DNA of 64,000 nt from Rudanella paleaurantiibacter (GTDB lineage Bacteria > Bacteroidota > Bacteroidia > Cytophagales > Spirosomataceae): contig NZ_WELI01000001.1 in assembly GCF_009184635.1 (NCBI RefSeq), forward strand, positions 1,178,001 to 1,242,000. The letters run 5' to 3'. The position numbers and the translations under genes are program-made. Positions 28,301 through 35,722 of this stretch are shown here, one piece after another (the stretch's first letter is position 1; the number at the start of each line of letters is the position of its first letter). The notes below the pieces were generated by a model. It searched no databases. It worked only from the letters and a program-made list of their open reading frames with translations, and had not been told where the DNA came from.

Positions 28301-28629
28301 ATACCGATAAACGAAAACACCAGTACCTTGGCTCCTTCGGGCATATTGATCGAAAAAGCGCCGTTGACGTCGGTGGTGGTTCCGATCTGTGTTCCTTTTA
28401 CGGATACGGTTGCGCCGGGTAGACCGACGCCTTTTTCGTCGGACACGGTGCCCCGGATGAGCGCCTGCACGTCTGACAATGCCAGACCTTTGGCCGGTTT
28501 CACCGCTTTGGTGGTGGCCAGCACCGCCCGATTGGGATCGAGGGCGGTTCGGGCTAATGGGCGTTCCTGCGCGTAGGCCGTTAGCCAACAGCTCAACAGA
28601 ACGGCACCCGTAAGCACATGTTTCTTCAT
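25399..28629 (-). CDS. SusC/RagA TonB-linked outer membrane transporter of the mannan-type PUL
   Basis: A 1076-residue importer with a signal peptide (MKKHVLTGAVLLSCWLTAYA), a CarboxypepD_reg-like domain (about 58-135, IRGTVSDEKGVGLPGATVSV), the hinge LDEVVVIGYGTAKRSDVTSS and a plug with IDVLKDASAQAIYGSQAANG. The TonB-dependent barrel ends in NPRTFTVGANLQF. No STN domain is present, which agrees with control by the adjacent two-component system rather than sigma/FecR. It should import oligosaccharides released by the GH26/GH9 enzymes. The start is only 90 bases after the histidine kinase stop. Confidence 0.95.
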   Translation of the reverse strand: MKKHVLTGAVLLSCWLTAYAQERPLARTALDPNRAVLATTKAVKPAKGLALSDVQALIRGTVSDEKGVGLPGATVSVKGTQIGTTTDVNGAFSINMPEGAKVLVFSFIGMKTQEVEVGSRTTLNITLQTGDQSLDEVVVIGYGTAKRSDVTSSITTIKATELKDIPAAGIDQLLQGKAAGVTVTSNGGQPGGGVSVKVRGVTSINSNDPLFVIDGVPFVGGNTSNSSGYAGLGGSDGQTGNSVMAMLNPNDIESIDVLKDASAQAIYGSQAANGVILITTKKGKQGEGKINYEMYTGVSEVAKRLDLMNLRDFARYQNEVLPIIGNPVADEFRNPDLLGEGTDWQEAMFQRGKINNHQLSFSGGQNKTTYYLSLNYFDNKGILLGSDFKRYASRFSLDSQLKSWAKVGISANVSRSIQNVSLADAAEGTIWWGASTSPLTPVKNLDGSWGGGQTVGGVQYFGANLVGNSQFRGNTKTTNNIFGSLYAELQILKDLSLRNELSYSLGQDNNAAFQKAGNVGSTSFRSKLIDSRSDSYYWSLTNYLTYNKYVGKHGIQATVGHQAQNSYYQGISGTKVDLQANIFDLNTGSADQTTWGLSGGKGQWAMESWFARANYTYGDKYSISASFRADGSSNFGPNNRWGYFPGVSVGWTLSNEEFMKGAVANVLSYAKVRAGYGAVGNQNFPNGAPNPAYVGAVQFFSGPVGFGSSNMINGIPNPNLKWESVKTTNVGVDLGFLNGRIDATVDVYKKVTSDMIIFLTGPNLIGVGDQWDDLKAPLGNAGRMTNTGIDIGLTTTNIKKGNFSWKTNGVLTQFTNRYEKAASAASALDGKIYYNNYLITHTTPGRPVGSFWGLVTDGLFRTQEELNAGLPQFGYKVNPTETWLGDIRFRDINGDKKIDAQDFTYIGSPLPKFTWGLTNSVNYGDFDFSLFLQGSQGAKAFNFLRWQLEGLNNAYTNQLKTVNDRYTADNTDGALPRFTNTNKNNTAMSDRYVEDASYARIQNITIGYRLPRTVLNRVKVANVRVYGSIQNLKTFTKYSGYDPEIGAFNNSIKLMNVDAGHYPNPRTFTVGANLQF

Positions 28630-28719
28630 GAGTGGTAATTGTGTTTGAAATAGTAAGGTGATAGGGGTAGTAGATATTCGGTGTGTATGGGTCCCGACTA
28701 CCGTTCGGGGCCGGTTGGT

Positions 28720-30462
28720 TTACGCCGGTATGGATTCGGTTTTCAGAAGCCGGGGCATGGGCAGCGAAATCATGACCGAGGTGCCCCGCTGCGGTTCACT
28801 CTGCCACATGACCTGCCCGCCGAGGTAGCTAATGCGCGACTTGATGTTGGTGATGCCGTTGCCCTTGGTCGGAACTTCCGGGAACTCGGCCCCCCGCCCG
28901 TCGTCGTCGACGCTAATCAGCAGGGTTTCGTCATTTGCCATTATCTGCACCGTAATCTGTTGAGCCTGTGCGTGTTTCAGGGCGTTGTTGAGCAACTCCT
29001 GCACCACCCGGTACAGCATCACCGAAGCCTCGTCGCCCAGCGGGGGCAGCTCGCCGTAATGCTCCAGAATAAGCCGTGTTTCGTTGACCAGATTCAGCTT
29101 TTGCACCAGGTCATCGAGGGCCGGAATAAGCCCAAACGTGGTGAGCGTGTAGGGTCGTAAGTTGCTTGATACCAGCCGCGTTTCGGTGCAGGCTTCGTCG
29201 AGAAACTGGTTGAGCGGCTCTTTTACCGAGTTGGGTAACTGCTCCTGATGCGCTTCGACAAAGAGTTTGATGCGCGAGAGCTGAATACCCAGGCCGTCGT
29301 GCAAATCGCGGGCAATCCGGCTTCGTTCGCCTTCCTGCCCCTCAATCATAGCCCGTAACGATTTCAGTTCGAGTTGCCGGATCTGCTGCTGGGCAATTAC
29401 CGACTGCTGGTGGGCAATCAGTTTCTGCTGTCGGCGCAGAAAGATTAGGGCTACTACCCCCAGAACGCTAATAATCAGAATAATGGCCAAAGTTGTGTTG
29501 AGTAATCGCTGGTGTGCGCTTTGCTGCTCAACCAGTTGTTTTTCAATTTCAAGGGTTTTAATCTGACTGTCCAGCTCCTGCAACCGAATACTTTTGGTTT
29601 GCTCCGAGAGATAAAACTCATCGGCAAAGTCGAGCGCCCGCAGCGAAGCCTCGTAGGCCTGCTTGTAGTTGCCCATGCTCGAATAACTGGTGGCCGAGTG
29701 CTTGGCCAGCTCGCGCAGCATCCCGACGTTGTTCTCCGACCGCGCCAGTGTTACACTTTGTTCGTAGGCTTTCAGCGCTGCCTGCGGGTTGTTCTTAAAC
29801 TGCTCGACAATGCCGAGGTAAAAGTGATTCAGCGCAATAAGCCAGTTGACATTCAGTTGCTTAGCCAATACCAGGCTTCGGCTGGCGAAGTACTGTGCTG
29901 AGTCGGGCTTTTTGAGCTGCGAGTATGTGTTGGCCAACAGGTTCTGCGCAAACGCCTGAAAATAGGGCTGTTTGTTGGCGGCACTGAGTTGCTCAACCTC
30001 GCGGAGTCGGGCGACGAGCCCGGCCGGAATCGGTACTTTTTTCTGGTCGATGTTGGCCAGCCCCAGCCGGCACTCAATGATTTTGGGCAGATTTTGTGTC
30101 CGCCTGAAATACTGGAGCGCCTTGTTGAGATACTTCTCCGCCGACAACTGCATGAAGTAGTCGTGGGTGTAGTAGTCGCCAATCACCATGTGCTGCTGGT
30201 AGTACCCCAGCGAATCGCCCGCCAGACTGTAGTACTTGAGTCCGTTGAAATAGGCGTCCATGGTGTACTTGTTGTAGCCAAATTGTTGGTGATAGAGGTA
30301 CCCCAGCCGCTCGTACGATTGAGCCGCCTTCGCATACTGTTTATCGCTCAAAAATCGGTTGATCGCTCTCTTGACGCTATCGATACGGACCGAGTCGGCC
30401 CGGCCGAGTACCTGACCGGCGCTCAGCATCAGACCCAGATAAAGCCAGAGAACCCTATCCAT
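28720..30462 (-). CDS. TPR-containing sensor histidine kinase (HisKA_3 / NarX-like)
   Basis: A 580-residue membrane kinase. A signal peptide-like start precedes about 290 residues of helical TPR-type repeats, presumably periplasmic (for example SYERLGYLYHQQFGYNKYTM). A membrane span follows (about 319-342, LAIILIISVLGVVALIFL), then a HisKA_3 phosphoacceptor helix (ERSRIARDLHDGLGIQLSRI, His near residue 387). The HATPase domain comes last (ELLNNALKHA, DDDGRGAEF, GNGITNIKSRISYLGG). It is the partner of the NarL-type regulator encoded 8 bases upstream. Its position before susC suggests it reports glycan availability (inference). Confidence 0.93.
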   Translation of the reverse strand: MDRVLWLYLGLMLSAGQVLGRADSVRIDSVKRAINRFLSDKQYAKAAQSYERLGYLYHQQFGYNKYTMDAYFNGLKYYSLAGDSLGYYQQHMVIGDYYTHDYFMQLSAEKYLNKALQYFRRTQNLPKIIECRLGLANIDQKKVPIPAGLVARLREVEQLSAANKQPYFQAFAQNLLANTYSQLKKPDSAQYFASRSLVLAKQLNVNWLIALNHFYLGIVEQFKNNPQAALKAYEQSVTLARSENNVGMLRELAKHSATSYSSMGNYKQAYEASLRALDFADEFYLSEQTKSIRLQELDSQIKTLEIEKQLVEQQSAHQRLLNTTLAIILIISVLGVVALIFLRRQQKLIAHQQSVIAQQQIRQLELKSLRAMIEGQEGERSRIARDLHDGLGIQLSRIKLFVEAHQEQLPNSVKEPLNQFLDEACTETRLVSSNLRPYTLTTFGLIPALDDLVQKLNLVNETRLILEHYGELPPLGDEASVMLYRVVQELLNNALKHAQAQQITVQIMANDETLLISVDDDGRGAEFPEVPTKGNGITNIKSRISYLGGQVMWQSEPQRGTSVMISLPMPRLLKTESIPA

Positions 30463-30470
30463 GTTGTCGG

Positions 30471-31118
30471 TTAATCAATGTACTGCATTTCCATGGCGTT
30501 CTTGATGAGCAGGGCTGTGTTCGGAACCCCAAACTTCATCAGGAGGCTACTGCGGTGAAATTCAACGGCTTTGGAGCTAACAAACAGCTGGTTAGCCATT
30601 TGCTGGGTGGTAAAGCCCTGCGCAATCAGGGCCAGTACCTCCGACTCGCGCGGGGTCAGGTTGGGGCGCAACCCTGCCCCCGACGTAGCCTTTCGGCTCC
30701 GAGGCTCGTCGTTCAGAAGTATATGGGTTATGGTTTCGTTGAAATATTGTTTCTCGCCGTGTACGGTCTGAATAGCCTGGAGCAATTCGGTCTTAGTTGT
30801 GTTTTTCAGCAGGTACCCTTTCACGCCTTTTTTCACTACCCGCTTAATCAGGCTGGCGTCGTCGTGCATGGTCAGGGCAATTACTTTAATGTGTGGATAT
30901 AGCCGATTGATTTGTTCGCAGAGCCCGAGGCCATCGTCGATGTGCGGAAACGAAATGTCGAGCAGTACCACATCGACCGGGTTAGCCTGCAACGAAGCCA
31001 GTGCCGACGCTACGGTGAAGCAGCGCTGGGTTACGGCAATCTCCGACGAACCCGACAGCAACGACTCTATTCCCTCGACAAACACATTATGATCGTCGGC
31101 GATTAACACCCGTATCAT
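30471..31118 (-). CDS. NarL/FixJ family response regulator
   Basis: A 215-residue regulator. The receiver domain (about 1-120) has the acidic pair in IADDH, the phosphoacceptor Asp54 in VDVVLLDISFP, Thr in VIALTMHDD and Lys in VKKGVKGYLLKNT. The LuxR-type HTH (about 148-210) is LTPRESEVLALIAQGFTTQQ followed by MANQLFVSSKAVEFHRSSLL. It is the first gene of the two-component/PUL run and probably activates it. Inverted repeats in the DNA upstream are candidate binding sites. Confidence 0.95.
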   Translation of the reverse strand: MIRVLIADDHNVFVEGIESLLSGSSEIAVTQRCFTVASALASLQANPVDVVLLDISFPHIDDGLGLCEQINRLYPHIKVIALTMHDDASLIKRVVKKGVKGYLLKNTTKTELLQAIQTVHGEKQYFNETITHILLNDEPRSRKATSGAGLRPNLTPRESEVLALIAQGFTTQQMANQLFVSSKAVEFHRSSLLMKFGVPNTALLIKNAMEMQYID

Positions 31119-31186
31119 GCATTCAAAAATTAGCCACTGAAGAAGGCCCGACCCCGGATTCGGTCAGTGGAGGTTAAAGGTTTGGG

Positions 31187-31209
31187 TAACTAAACCCCAA
31201 AATTAGTTA
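31187..31209 (-). promoter_or_regulatory. Candidate promoter box overlapped by a 7-bp inverted repeat, upstream of the response regulator
   Basis: The minus strand reads TAATTTTG (31205-31198), matching TAnnTTTG about 80 bases before the regulator ATG. It lies within the inverted repeat TAACTAA (31187-31193) / TTAGTTA (31203-31209). Such an overlap fits an autoregulatory operator, but no binding site is proven. Confidence 0.4.
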
Positions 31210-31321
31210 ACGTTCGGGACGTATGCTCTCTTATTCAGGTAAGGGCCAATAGTTTCCCGTATTAGCAGCACCTTATTGAACTTTGTTAAGCAAAATTAGG
31301 ACGGAAAGGGCGCTCCTGGGA

Positions 31322-31365
31322 ATAGGGTAAACCCCAATTTTCGCAAAACTTAGGGTTTACCCTAT
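31322..31365. repeat. 13-bp perfect inverted repeat upstream of the two-component operon
   Basis: ATAGGGTAAACCC (31322-31334) and GGGTTTACCCTAT (31353-31365) are separated by 18 bases and lie about 205 bases before the regulator start. A related string (GGGTAACTAAACCCCAAAAT) lies near the candidate promoter at 31184-31203. It could be an operator or a second hairpin behind the terminator of the VOC gene. The rest of the 31119-31487 spacer holds no gene. Confidence 0.6.
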
Positions 31366-31381
31366 AGCTTTAGTAGCATAA

Positions 31382-31405
31382 AAAAGGCCCAAAAAAGGGC
31401 CTTTT
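31382..31405 (-). terminator. Intrinsic terminator after the VOC gene
   Basis: The 9-bp perfect stem AAAAGGCCC (31382-31390) / GGGCCTTTT (31397-31405) has a six-A loop. On the minus strand the stem is followed by further T, so it would end the transcript of the VOC gene. Confidence 0.85.
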
Positions 31406-31487
31406 ACGCAGTTGAGAAGTAAGCAGAATTAGTCTGTATTTGTGTCATTCGTGGAAATGACTGATCGGACAGTAACGTTGCCCATCT

Positions 31488-31880
31488 TCAGGCCGTTATT
31501 TCGAGCCGGTTCAGTTCGGGGTCTAGTACCACGCTTTCGTAGTAGCCGTCGCCGGTGCGTCGGGGCTCGCCCGCAATGGTGTAACCGTCGGCCCGGAGCC
31601 GCTCGGTAAGGGCGTCCACGTCGGCCTCGCTCCCGACCGAGATCGCCAGGTGAATCAGGCCCGTAAACTGCACCATTGGGTCGTTTTGCGAATCGGGAAT
31701 GCCCGGCATCTGCATCAGTTCGAGCCGGGGGCCGCCGTCGGGGAACGACAGAAAGTACGACGAAAACCCTTTGCGGGCGTTGGTGTATTTTTCGTTGGGC
31801 ATCGCCCCGAAATACGTCTGGTAGAAGGTTCGCATTCCTTCGAGGTCGCGCACCCAGATGGCTATGTGTTCAATGCTCAT
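31488..31880 (-). CDS. VOC superfamily protein (glyoxalase/dioxygenase fold)
   Basis: A 130-residue single-domain protein of the vicinal oxygen chelate fold. It begins SIEHIAIWVRDLEGMRTFYQ and has the second half LIHLAISVGSEADVDALTER and VVLDPELNRLEI. His5, His in LIHLAIS and the late Glu in the LEI strand are the usual metal ligands. The substrate cannot be named: glyoxalases, dioxygenases and fosfomycin/bleomycin resistance proteins share this fold. It lies 31 bases after the GT4 gene on the same strand, with a terminator after it. Confidence 0.88.
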   Translation of the reverse strand: MSIEHIAIWVRDLEGMRTFYQTYFGAMPNEKYTNARKGFSSYFLSFPDGGPRLELMQMPGIPDSQNDPMVQFTGLIHLAISVGSEADVDALTERLRADGYTIAGEPRRTGDGYYESVVLDPELNRLEITA

Positions 31881-31911
31881 GGGACAAATATGGTCTATTT
31901 AAGGTCCCGGT

Positions 31912-32862
31912 TCACACCGAAGCGGTCAATCGGGAAAAAAGGTGATTCCAGTCCTGCACAAACCGCCCAATTCCGAACCGGGTGCGGGCCAGTTGTTGCG
32001 CATTAGCCCCCATGCGGAGGGCTTCGTCGGGGTGGTCAATCAGGTATTGCATCCGGTCGGCCAACACGTCGGGGTCATTTGAAACAAAGCCGTGGATACC
32101 GTTTTCGATTACGGTTGGCAGTTCGGTGGTGGCCAGGGCCACAATGGGCATCCCGATGGTCATGGCCTCGATTACGGCCAGGGGTAGGCTGCTGTATCGC
32201 ATCGGGCTGAACAGAAACCGGTAGTTAGCTACGGTGCGGTGCAGGTCGCGGTAGTGGATTTCGCCCAACCCGCCAATGGCCCCGGCGTCCATCCCGACGG
32301 TGGTGAGGGGCACCCGTTTGCGGAGGGTTTCAAACAGGTCGTAGCCGGCAATCCGGCCCCGGTGTTGCATGTTGTTAATCGCGCAAATTCCCTCGGCCCG
32401 CTGTCCGGTGTACTGCACCGTGGGGTCGATAGCCACACTGTGCTCGATGACCTCCGCCTGGGCCTGCCCGTTGTCCCACATAAGCCGATTGTACTGCGTT
32501 ACGTGTACCAGTTGCACGCCTGTGTCGCCAGAGGCCGGGTGTAGCGTGTGCGTGGGGTGTGGTTCGGGCGTATTGTGTTCCAGATAAATACCCGGTAACT
32601 GCTGCTGCGTTTCCGACAGAATCTCGACTTTGTCGGTGGTGTAATTGTGCGGAGTCTGGTAGATAATCAGGTCCAGGTCGAGATCCTTCACCCGGTCGGC
32701 GGGCACCTCGCGCACGTAATCGGGTAGGGTAGAGCCTTCGCCCCGGCCAATGTACCCCTCCGCCCGGTCGGGCCGGACGGGGAGGTACCAATTGTGTTCG
32801 GTTTGGGTAATGGCCGTGAGGTAAGCACCGTGAATGTGCCAGATCAGAATGTTCAATTTCAT
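31912..32862 (-). CDS. Glycosyltransferase family 4-like protein
   Basis: A 316-residue GT-B protein. The N-terminus NILIWHIHGAYLTAITQTEH is a short nucleotide-sugar GT-B opening. The C-terminal half has the donor-binding part FSPMRYSSLPLAVIEAMTIG with the E-x7-E-like spacing around SLPLAVIE, then ELPTVIENGIHGFVSNDPDV. It lies on the same strand as the larger glycan cluster, 44 bases after the carboxylesterase. It probably adds one sugar in the same surface polymer, although a hairpin separates it from the main operon. Donor and acceptor are unknown. Confidence 0.85.
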   Translation of the reverse strand: MKLNILIWHIHGAYLTAITQTEHNWYLPVRPDRAEGYIGRGEGSTLPDYVREVPADRVKDLDLDLIIYQTPHNYTTDKVEILSETQQQLPGIYLEHNTPEPHPTHTLHPASGDTGVQLVHVTQYNRLMWDNGQAQAEVIEHSVAIDPTVQYTGQRAEGICAINNMQHRGRIAGYDLFETLRKRVPLTTVGMDAGAIGGLGEIHYRDLHRTVANYRFLFSPMRYSSLPLAVIEAMTIGMPIVALATTELPTVIENGIHGFVSNDPDVLADRMQYLIDHPDEALRMGANAQQLARTRFGIGRFVQDWNHLFSRLTASV

Positions 32863-32906
32863 GGTTTTTCTAACGATTGAGTACTAATGCGGGGCTGCCC
32901 GGCCGG

Positions 32907-34568
32907 TTAAAATTTGCCCAGAGCGCGCCAGAGGGCGAGTTCGTCGGCAAAGCGGTTGTTAATAACCGTGCAGGTCGTGTCGATGCGAAGGGTAGGCCGG
33001 GTTTTGAGATTGTAAGTAGGCCATACGGGGCCGTTCTGAAGGCTCGGCTTACCTGTGCGGGCAAAGGAGGTCCAGAGTTCGGCGAAATGGCGCGAGGCCA
33101 CAAACCGTTCGGGCCGGTTGCCGCCAAAAAAGCTCTCGCGCGGGGCTGACCCATCGCGGGGCATAATCTCGTTGTTGAACTTAAACGAAATGTCCATAGC
33201 GTGCGGGGTGCCCATGGCGTAGTCGGTGCCGGGTACTTTTTTCTCCGACTTATACCCGAAATTGTAGAGGTACACCGGCGCCCCGCCCTGCTGCGCTTTT
33301 TTCTCGGCAATGTCGACTGAGCCGAGGCCCATCATGGTAATCGACGAAATAGCCACGAAAATATCGGGGGCCGACGCGTCGGGGTTGGCTTTCCGGTACG
33401 TGTCGACAATGTTCCGGGCGTTGGCCCCGTAGGTGGGTTCCAGCTTGGCGGGCAGCGTCTCGAAGGTCAGTTTGGTAAACTCGGTGTCTTTACGCTCCCA
33501 GGCAAAAAACGTGTATTCGTCTTCGTTCCAGCCCACCAGCAGCGGTTTATTCCGCGAAATAGCCGGTGCCTTCGGGTCGAATGGGTGATGCGGCAGCGCT
33601 ACGCCATCGACCACCGGCCCGAAGCCGCCCGCTTTCCGGTCCATGGGTGGTTTGGCGTTGTTCTTTTCCAGAAACGGAGCTACAAAGGGCAGTTTAGCTT
33701 GTATGGCCAACAAGTCGGCGGCCGGTACGTCGAGCAGCTTCCGCCAGTCTTTGGGGGCAATGTTCAGCTCGCGCAACAGGCGGGTGGTGGTTTCGGCGGC
33801 TACGTCTTTGGTGGTCATGCGGACACCCGGCCCGCTTTCGATAGACGCTTTGTTGAAATACGGAGCCGCCGAGGGCATGGTGTACAAACAGGCGGTTTTG
33901 GCCCCTCCGCCCGACTCGCCCCAGACCATCACATTGGCCGGGTCGCCCCCAAATTGGGCAATGTTTTCGTGCACCCATTTCAGACCATCAACAATATCGA
34001 GCATTCCCATATTGCCCGACCCGGCATAGTCGGGGCCCGCCAGTTCGTCGAGGTACAAAAAGCCCAATAAGCCCAGCCGATGGTTGGTTTCGACCACCAC
34101 CACGTCGAAGTTACGGGCCAGATTAGCCCCGTCCTGACTGGCCGATGCGCCCGAGCCAATCACGAAACCACCCCCGTGGTTGTAGAACATGACCGGCCGT
34201 TTGCGGGTGTCGTTGGCGGGCGTCCAGACGTTGAGAAACAGACAGTCTTCGCTCGGGGCCGGCTCGTTCCGGCGGGGTGCCTGCATGGCGGGCGGGCCTA
34301 CCTGTAGGGCATCGCGCACACCCGTCCAGGGTTCCAGCGGGGCCGATCGCCGAAACCGGCGGTCGCCCGAAACCCGGCCACCGTAGGGTATGCCTTTGAA
34401 TACATTGACGCCATCCTGACGCATGCCCCGAACGCGCCCGTAGGCGGTGTCGGTTACGATAAATTCGTCGGCGGTGGCCGGGTGCCCCGAGCTAAGCGAA
34501 GGCAGGGCAAGGGCTGAAGTGGTCAGGGCAAGTTGTGCCAGAAAATCTCTTCGGTGAATGGGGCTCAT
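32907..34568 (-). CDS. Type-B carboxylesterase/lipase, Tat-exported
   Basis: I use ATG 34568 (MSPIHRRDFLAQLALTTSAL), which begins with a twin-arginine signal (RRDFL); a 32-codon upstream extension has no such start. The mature alpha/beta-hydrolase is about 525 residues. It has the oxyanion region NHGGGFVIGSGASAS, the nucleophile motif GESGGG (the usual family form is GESAGG) and a late His in MGTPHAMDISF. Ester substrates cannot be predicted. It follows a strong hairpin after the GT9 gene, so it is probably transcribed separately. Confidence 0.9.
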   Translation of the reverse strand: MSPIHRRDFLAQLALTTSALALPSLSSGHPATADEFIVTDTAYGRVRGMRQDGVNVFKGIPYGGRVSGDRRFRRSAPLEPWTGVRDALQVGPPAMQAPRRNEPAPSEDCLFLNVWTPANDTRKRPVMFYNHGGGFVIGSGASASQDGANLARNFDVVVVETNHRLGLLGFLYLDELAGPDYAGSGNMGMLDIVDGLKWVHENIAQFGGDPANVMVWGESGGGAKTACLYTMPSAAPYFNKASIESGPGVRMTTKDVAAETTTRLLRELNIAPKDWRKLLDVPAADLLAIQAKLPFVAPFLEKNNAKPPMDRKAGGFGPVVDGVALPHHPFDPKAPAISRNKPLLVGWNEDEYTFFAWERKDTEFTKLTFETLPAKLEPTYGANARNIVDTYRKANPDASAPDIFVAISSITMMGLGSVDIAEKKAQQGGAPVYLYNFGYKSEKKVPGTDYAMGTPHAMDISFKFNNEIMPRDGSAPRESFFGGNRPERFVASRHFAELWTSFARTGKPSLQNGPVWPTYNLKTRPTLRIDTTCTVINNRFADELALWRALGKF

Positions 34569-34659
34569 GGAATAAAGGGTTACGCGTACAGGTCTGTTTC
34601 TGGAAGCATAAAACGGCCCGAATCTAATTTCGGGGCCAGGGAGCAGCGGCAGCGGCCTG

Positions 34660-34708
34660 ACCACCCCCTAACCCCCTCCTTAGTTCAAGGAGGGGGTTAG
34701 GGGGTGGT
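34660..34708. repeat. 22-bp perfect C/G-run hairpin overlapping the 3' end of a GT9 gene
   Basis: The arms 34660-34681 and 34687-34708 pair perfectly around AGTTC. The words are ACCACCCCCTAACCCCCTCC and the inverse. The right arm encodes the last residues of the glycosyltransferase and its stop codon lies at the loop edge. It may end or stabilise the glycan-cluster transcript. No T-run follows. Confidence 0.88.
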
Positions 34709-35690
34709 TGACCCTATCCCGAACAAGCGAAAGCAGCAGGTCGGCAAGGGCGGTGGGAGTAGTGTCGGCTTCCCGAACGGCCCGGTGCCGATGGGTCGCG
34801 AGGGGTGCCCATTCGGCGGGGTCTGCAGAGGTGAAAATCACCACGCTGGGTACCTGACAGGCCGTAGCCAGGTGCGACACGCCCGTATCGTTGCTCACAA
34901 GTCCAACCGACTGCCGGAGTACAGCCGCCAGTGTGGGGAGGTCGGTTTGGCCGGTCAAATCAACCGCCCGATGGTGCATGTGTTGCTGCACGGTTTGGGC
35001 AATGGGCGACTCGGCCCCGGTCCCAGTCAGGACAACGGGTAGACCTGCGGTTGCCAGCCGGTCGGCCACCTGGGCAAACTGCTCGGCGGGCCAGCGTCGG
35101 CCCGAAATACCACCAGCGTGGATGCAGACATACGGCTCGTGGAGGGCGTTCAGGGCGTCGGGCAGGGGGAAGTCCGTTGGAGTAGCGGGGAACTCCAGTT
35201 CGTAACCCGCCGGTGTCAGGCCCAGAAATTCCATAAGTTGCACGTGCCGGATTACCTCGTGTTCGGGCTGGGGGTACGGCATCCAGAGGTCGGGACTGCC
35301 CATTCGTTCGGCGGGTAGGAGCTGAGGGTAGTACCCGGCCACCAGTCGGGCTCCGAACAGGCTCAACATAGCGTTGACAAACGTGCCGTTACCCTGCATC
35401 TGAAGGGCTACATCCCACTGCCGGGCCTGCATCTGGGCCAGAAATGCCACCGTTTTTGCCGGGTCGACGGGCTGCTCTGGTAAGCCGGGCCAACCCGGAA
35501 ACGAAATGAATTCGTCGAAATAGGCCGGAAAAAGCCGTACAAAATCGGCCGCCCAGGGCAGACTAAGCAGGGCAATATGTGCCTGCGGAAACGCCCGGCG
35601 CAACGCCCGAAAGGCCGGCACCGAACACAGCAGGTCACCGAGTTTAAGCGCCCGGAACACCACTATTCGTTGTGGGGGCGATTGGAGCAT
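34680..35690 (-). CDS. Glycosyltransferase family 9 (heptosyltransferase type)
   Basis: I start at ATG 35690 (MLQSPPQRIVVFRALKLGDL); GTG 35708 and TTG 35729 lie upstream in frame. About 336 residues, GT-B fold. The N-terminal RALKLGDLLCSVPAFRALRR is diagnostic for ADP-heptose:LPS heptosyltransferases. The donor-binding half has YVCIHAGGISGRRWPAEQFA, VVLTGTGAES and the late SNDTGVSHLATACQVPSVVI. Its C-terminal tail NHPLTPSLN is encoded by an intergenic-type hairpin and so looks like a recent extension. It lies 32 bases after the GT2 gene. The actual sugar is not proven to be heptose. Confidence 0.9.
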   Translation of the reverse strand: MLQSPPQRIVVFRALKLGDLLCSVPAFRALRRAFPQAHIALLSLPWAADFVRLFPAYFDEFISFPGWPGLPEQPVDPAKTVAFLAQMQARQWDVALQMQGNGTFVNAMLSLFGARLVAGYYPQLLPAERMGSPDLWMPYPQPEHEVIRHVQLMEFLGLTPAGYELEFPATPTDFPLPDALNALHEPYVCIHAGGISGRRWPAEQFAQVADRLATAGLPVVLTGTGAESPIAQTVQQHMHHRAVDLTGQTDLPTLAAVLRQSVGLVSNDTGVSHLATACQVPSVVIFTSADPAEWAPLATHRHRAVREADTTPTALADLLLSLVRDRVNHPLTPSLN

Positions 35691-35722
35691 TTGGGTGAGC
35701 GTGTTCACGGGGTAGAGACCTT

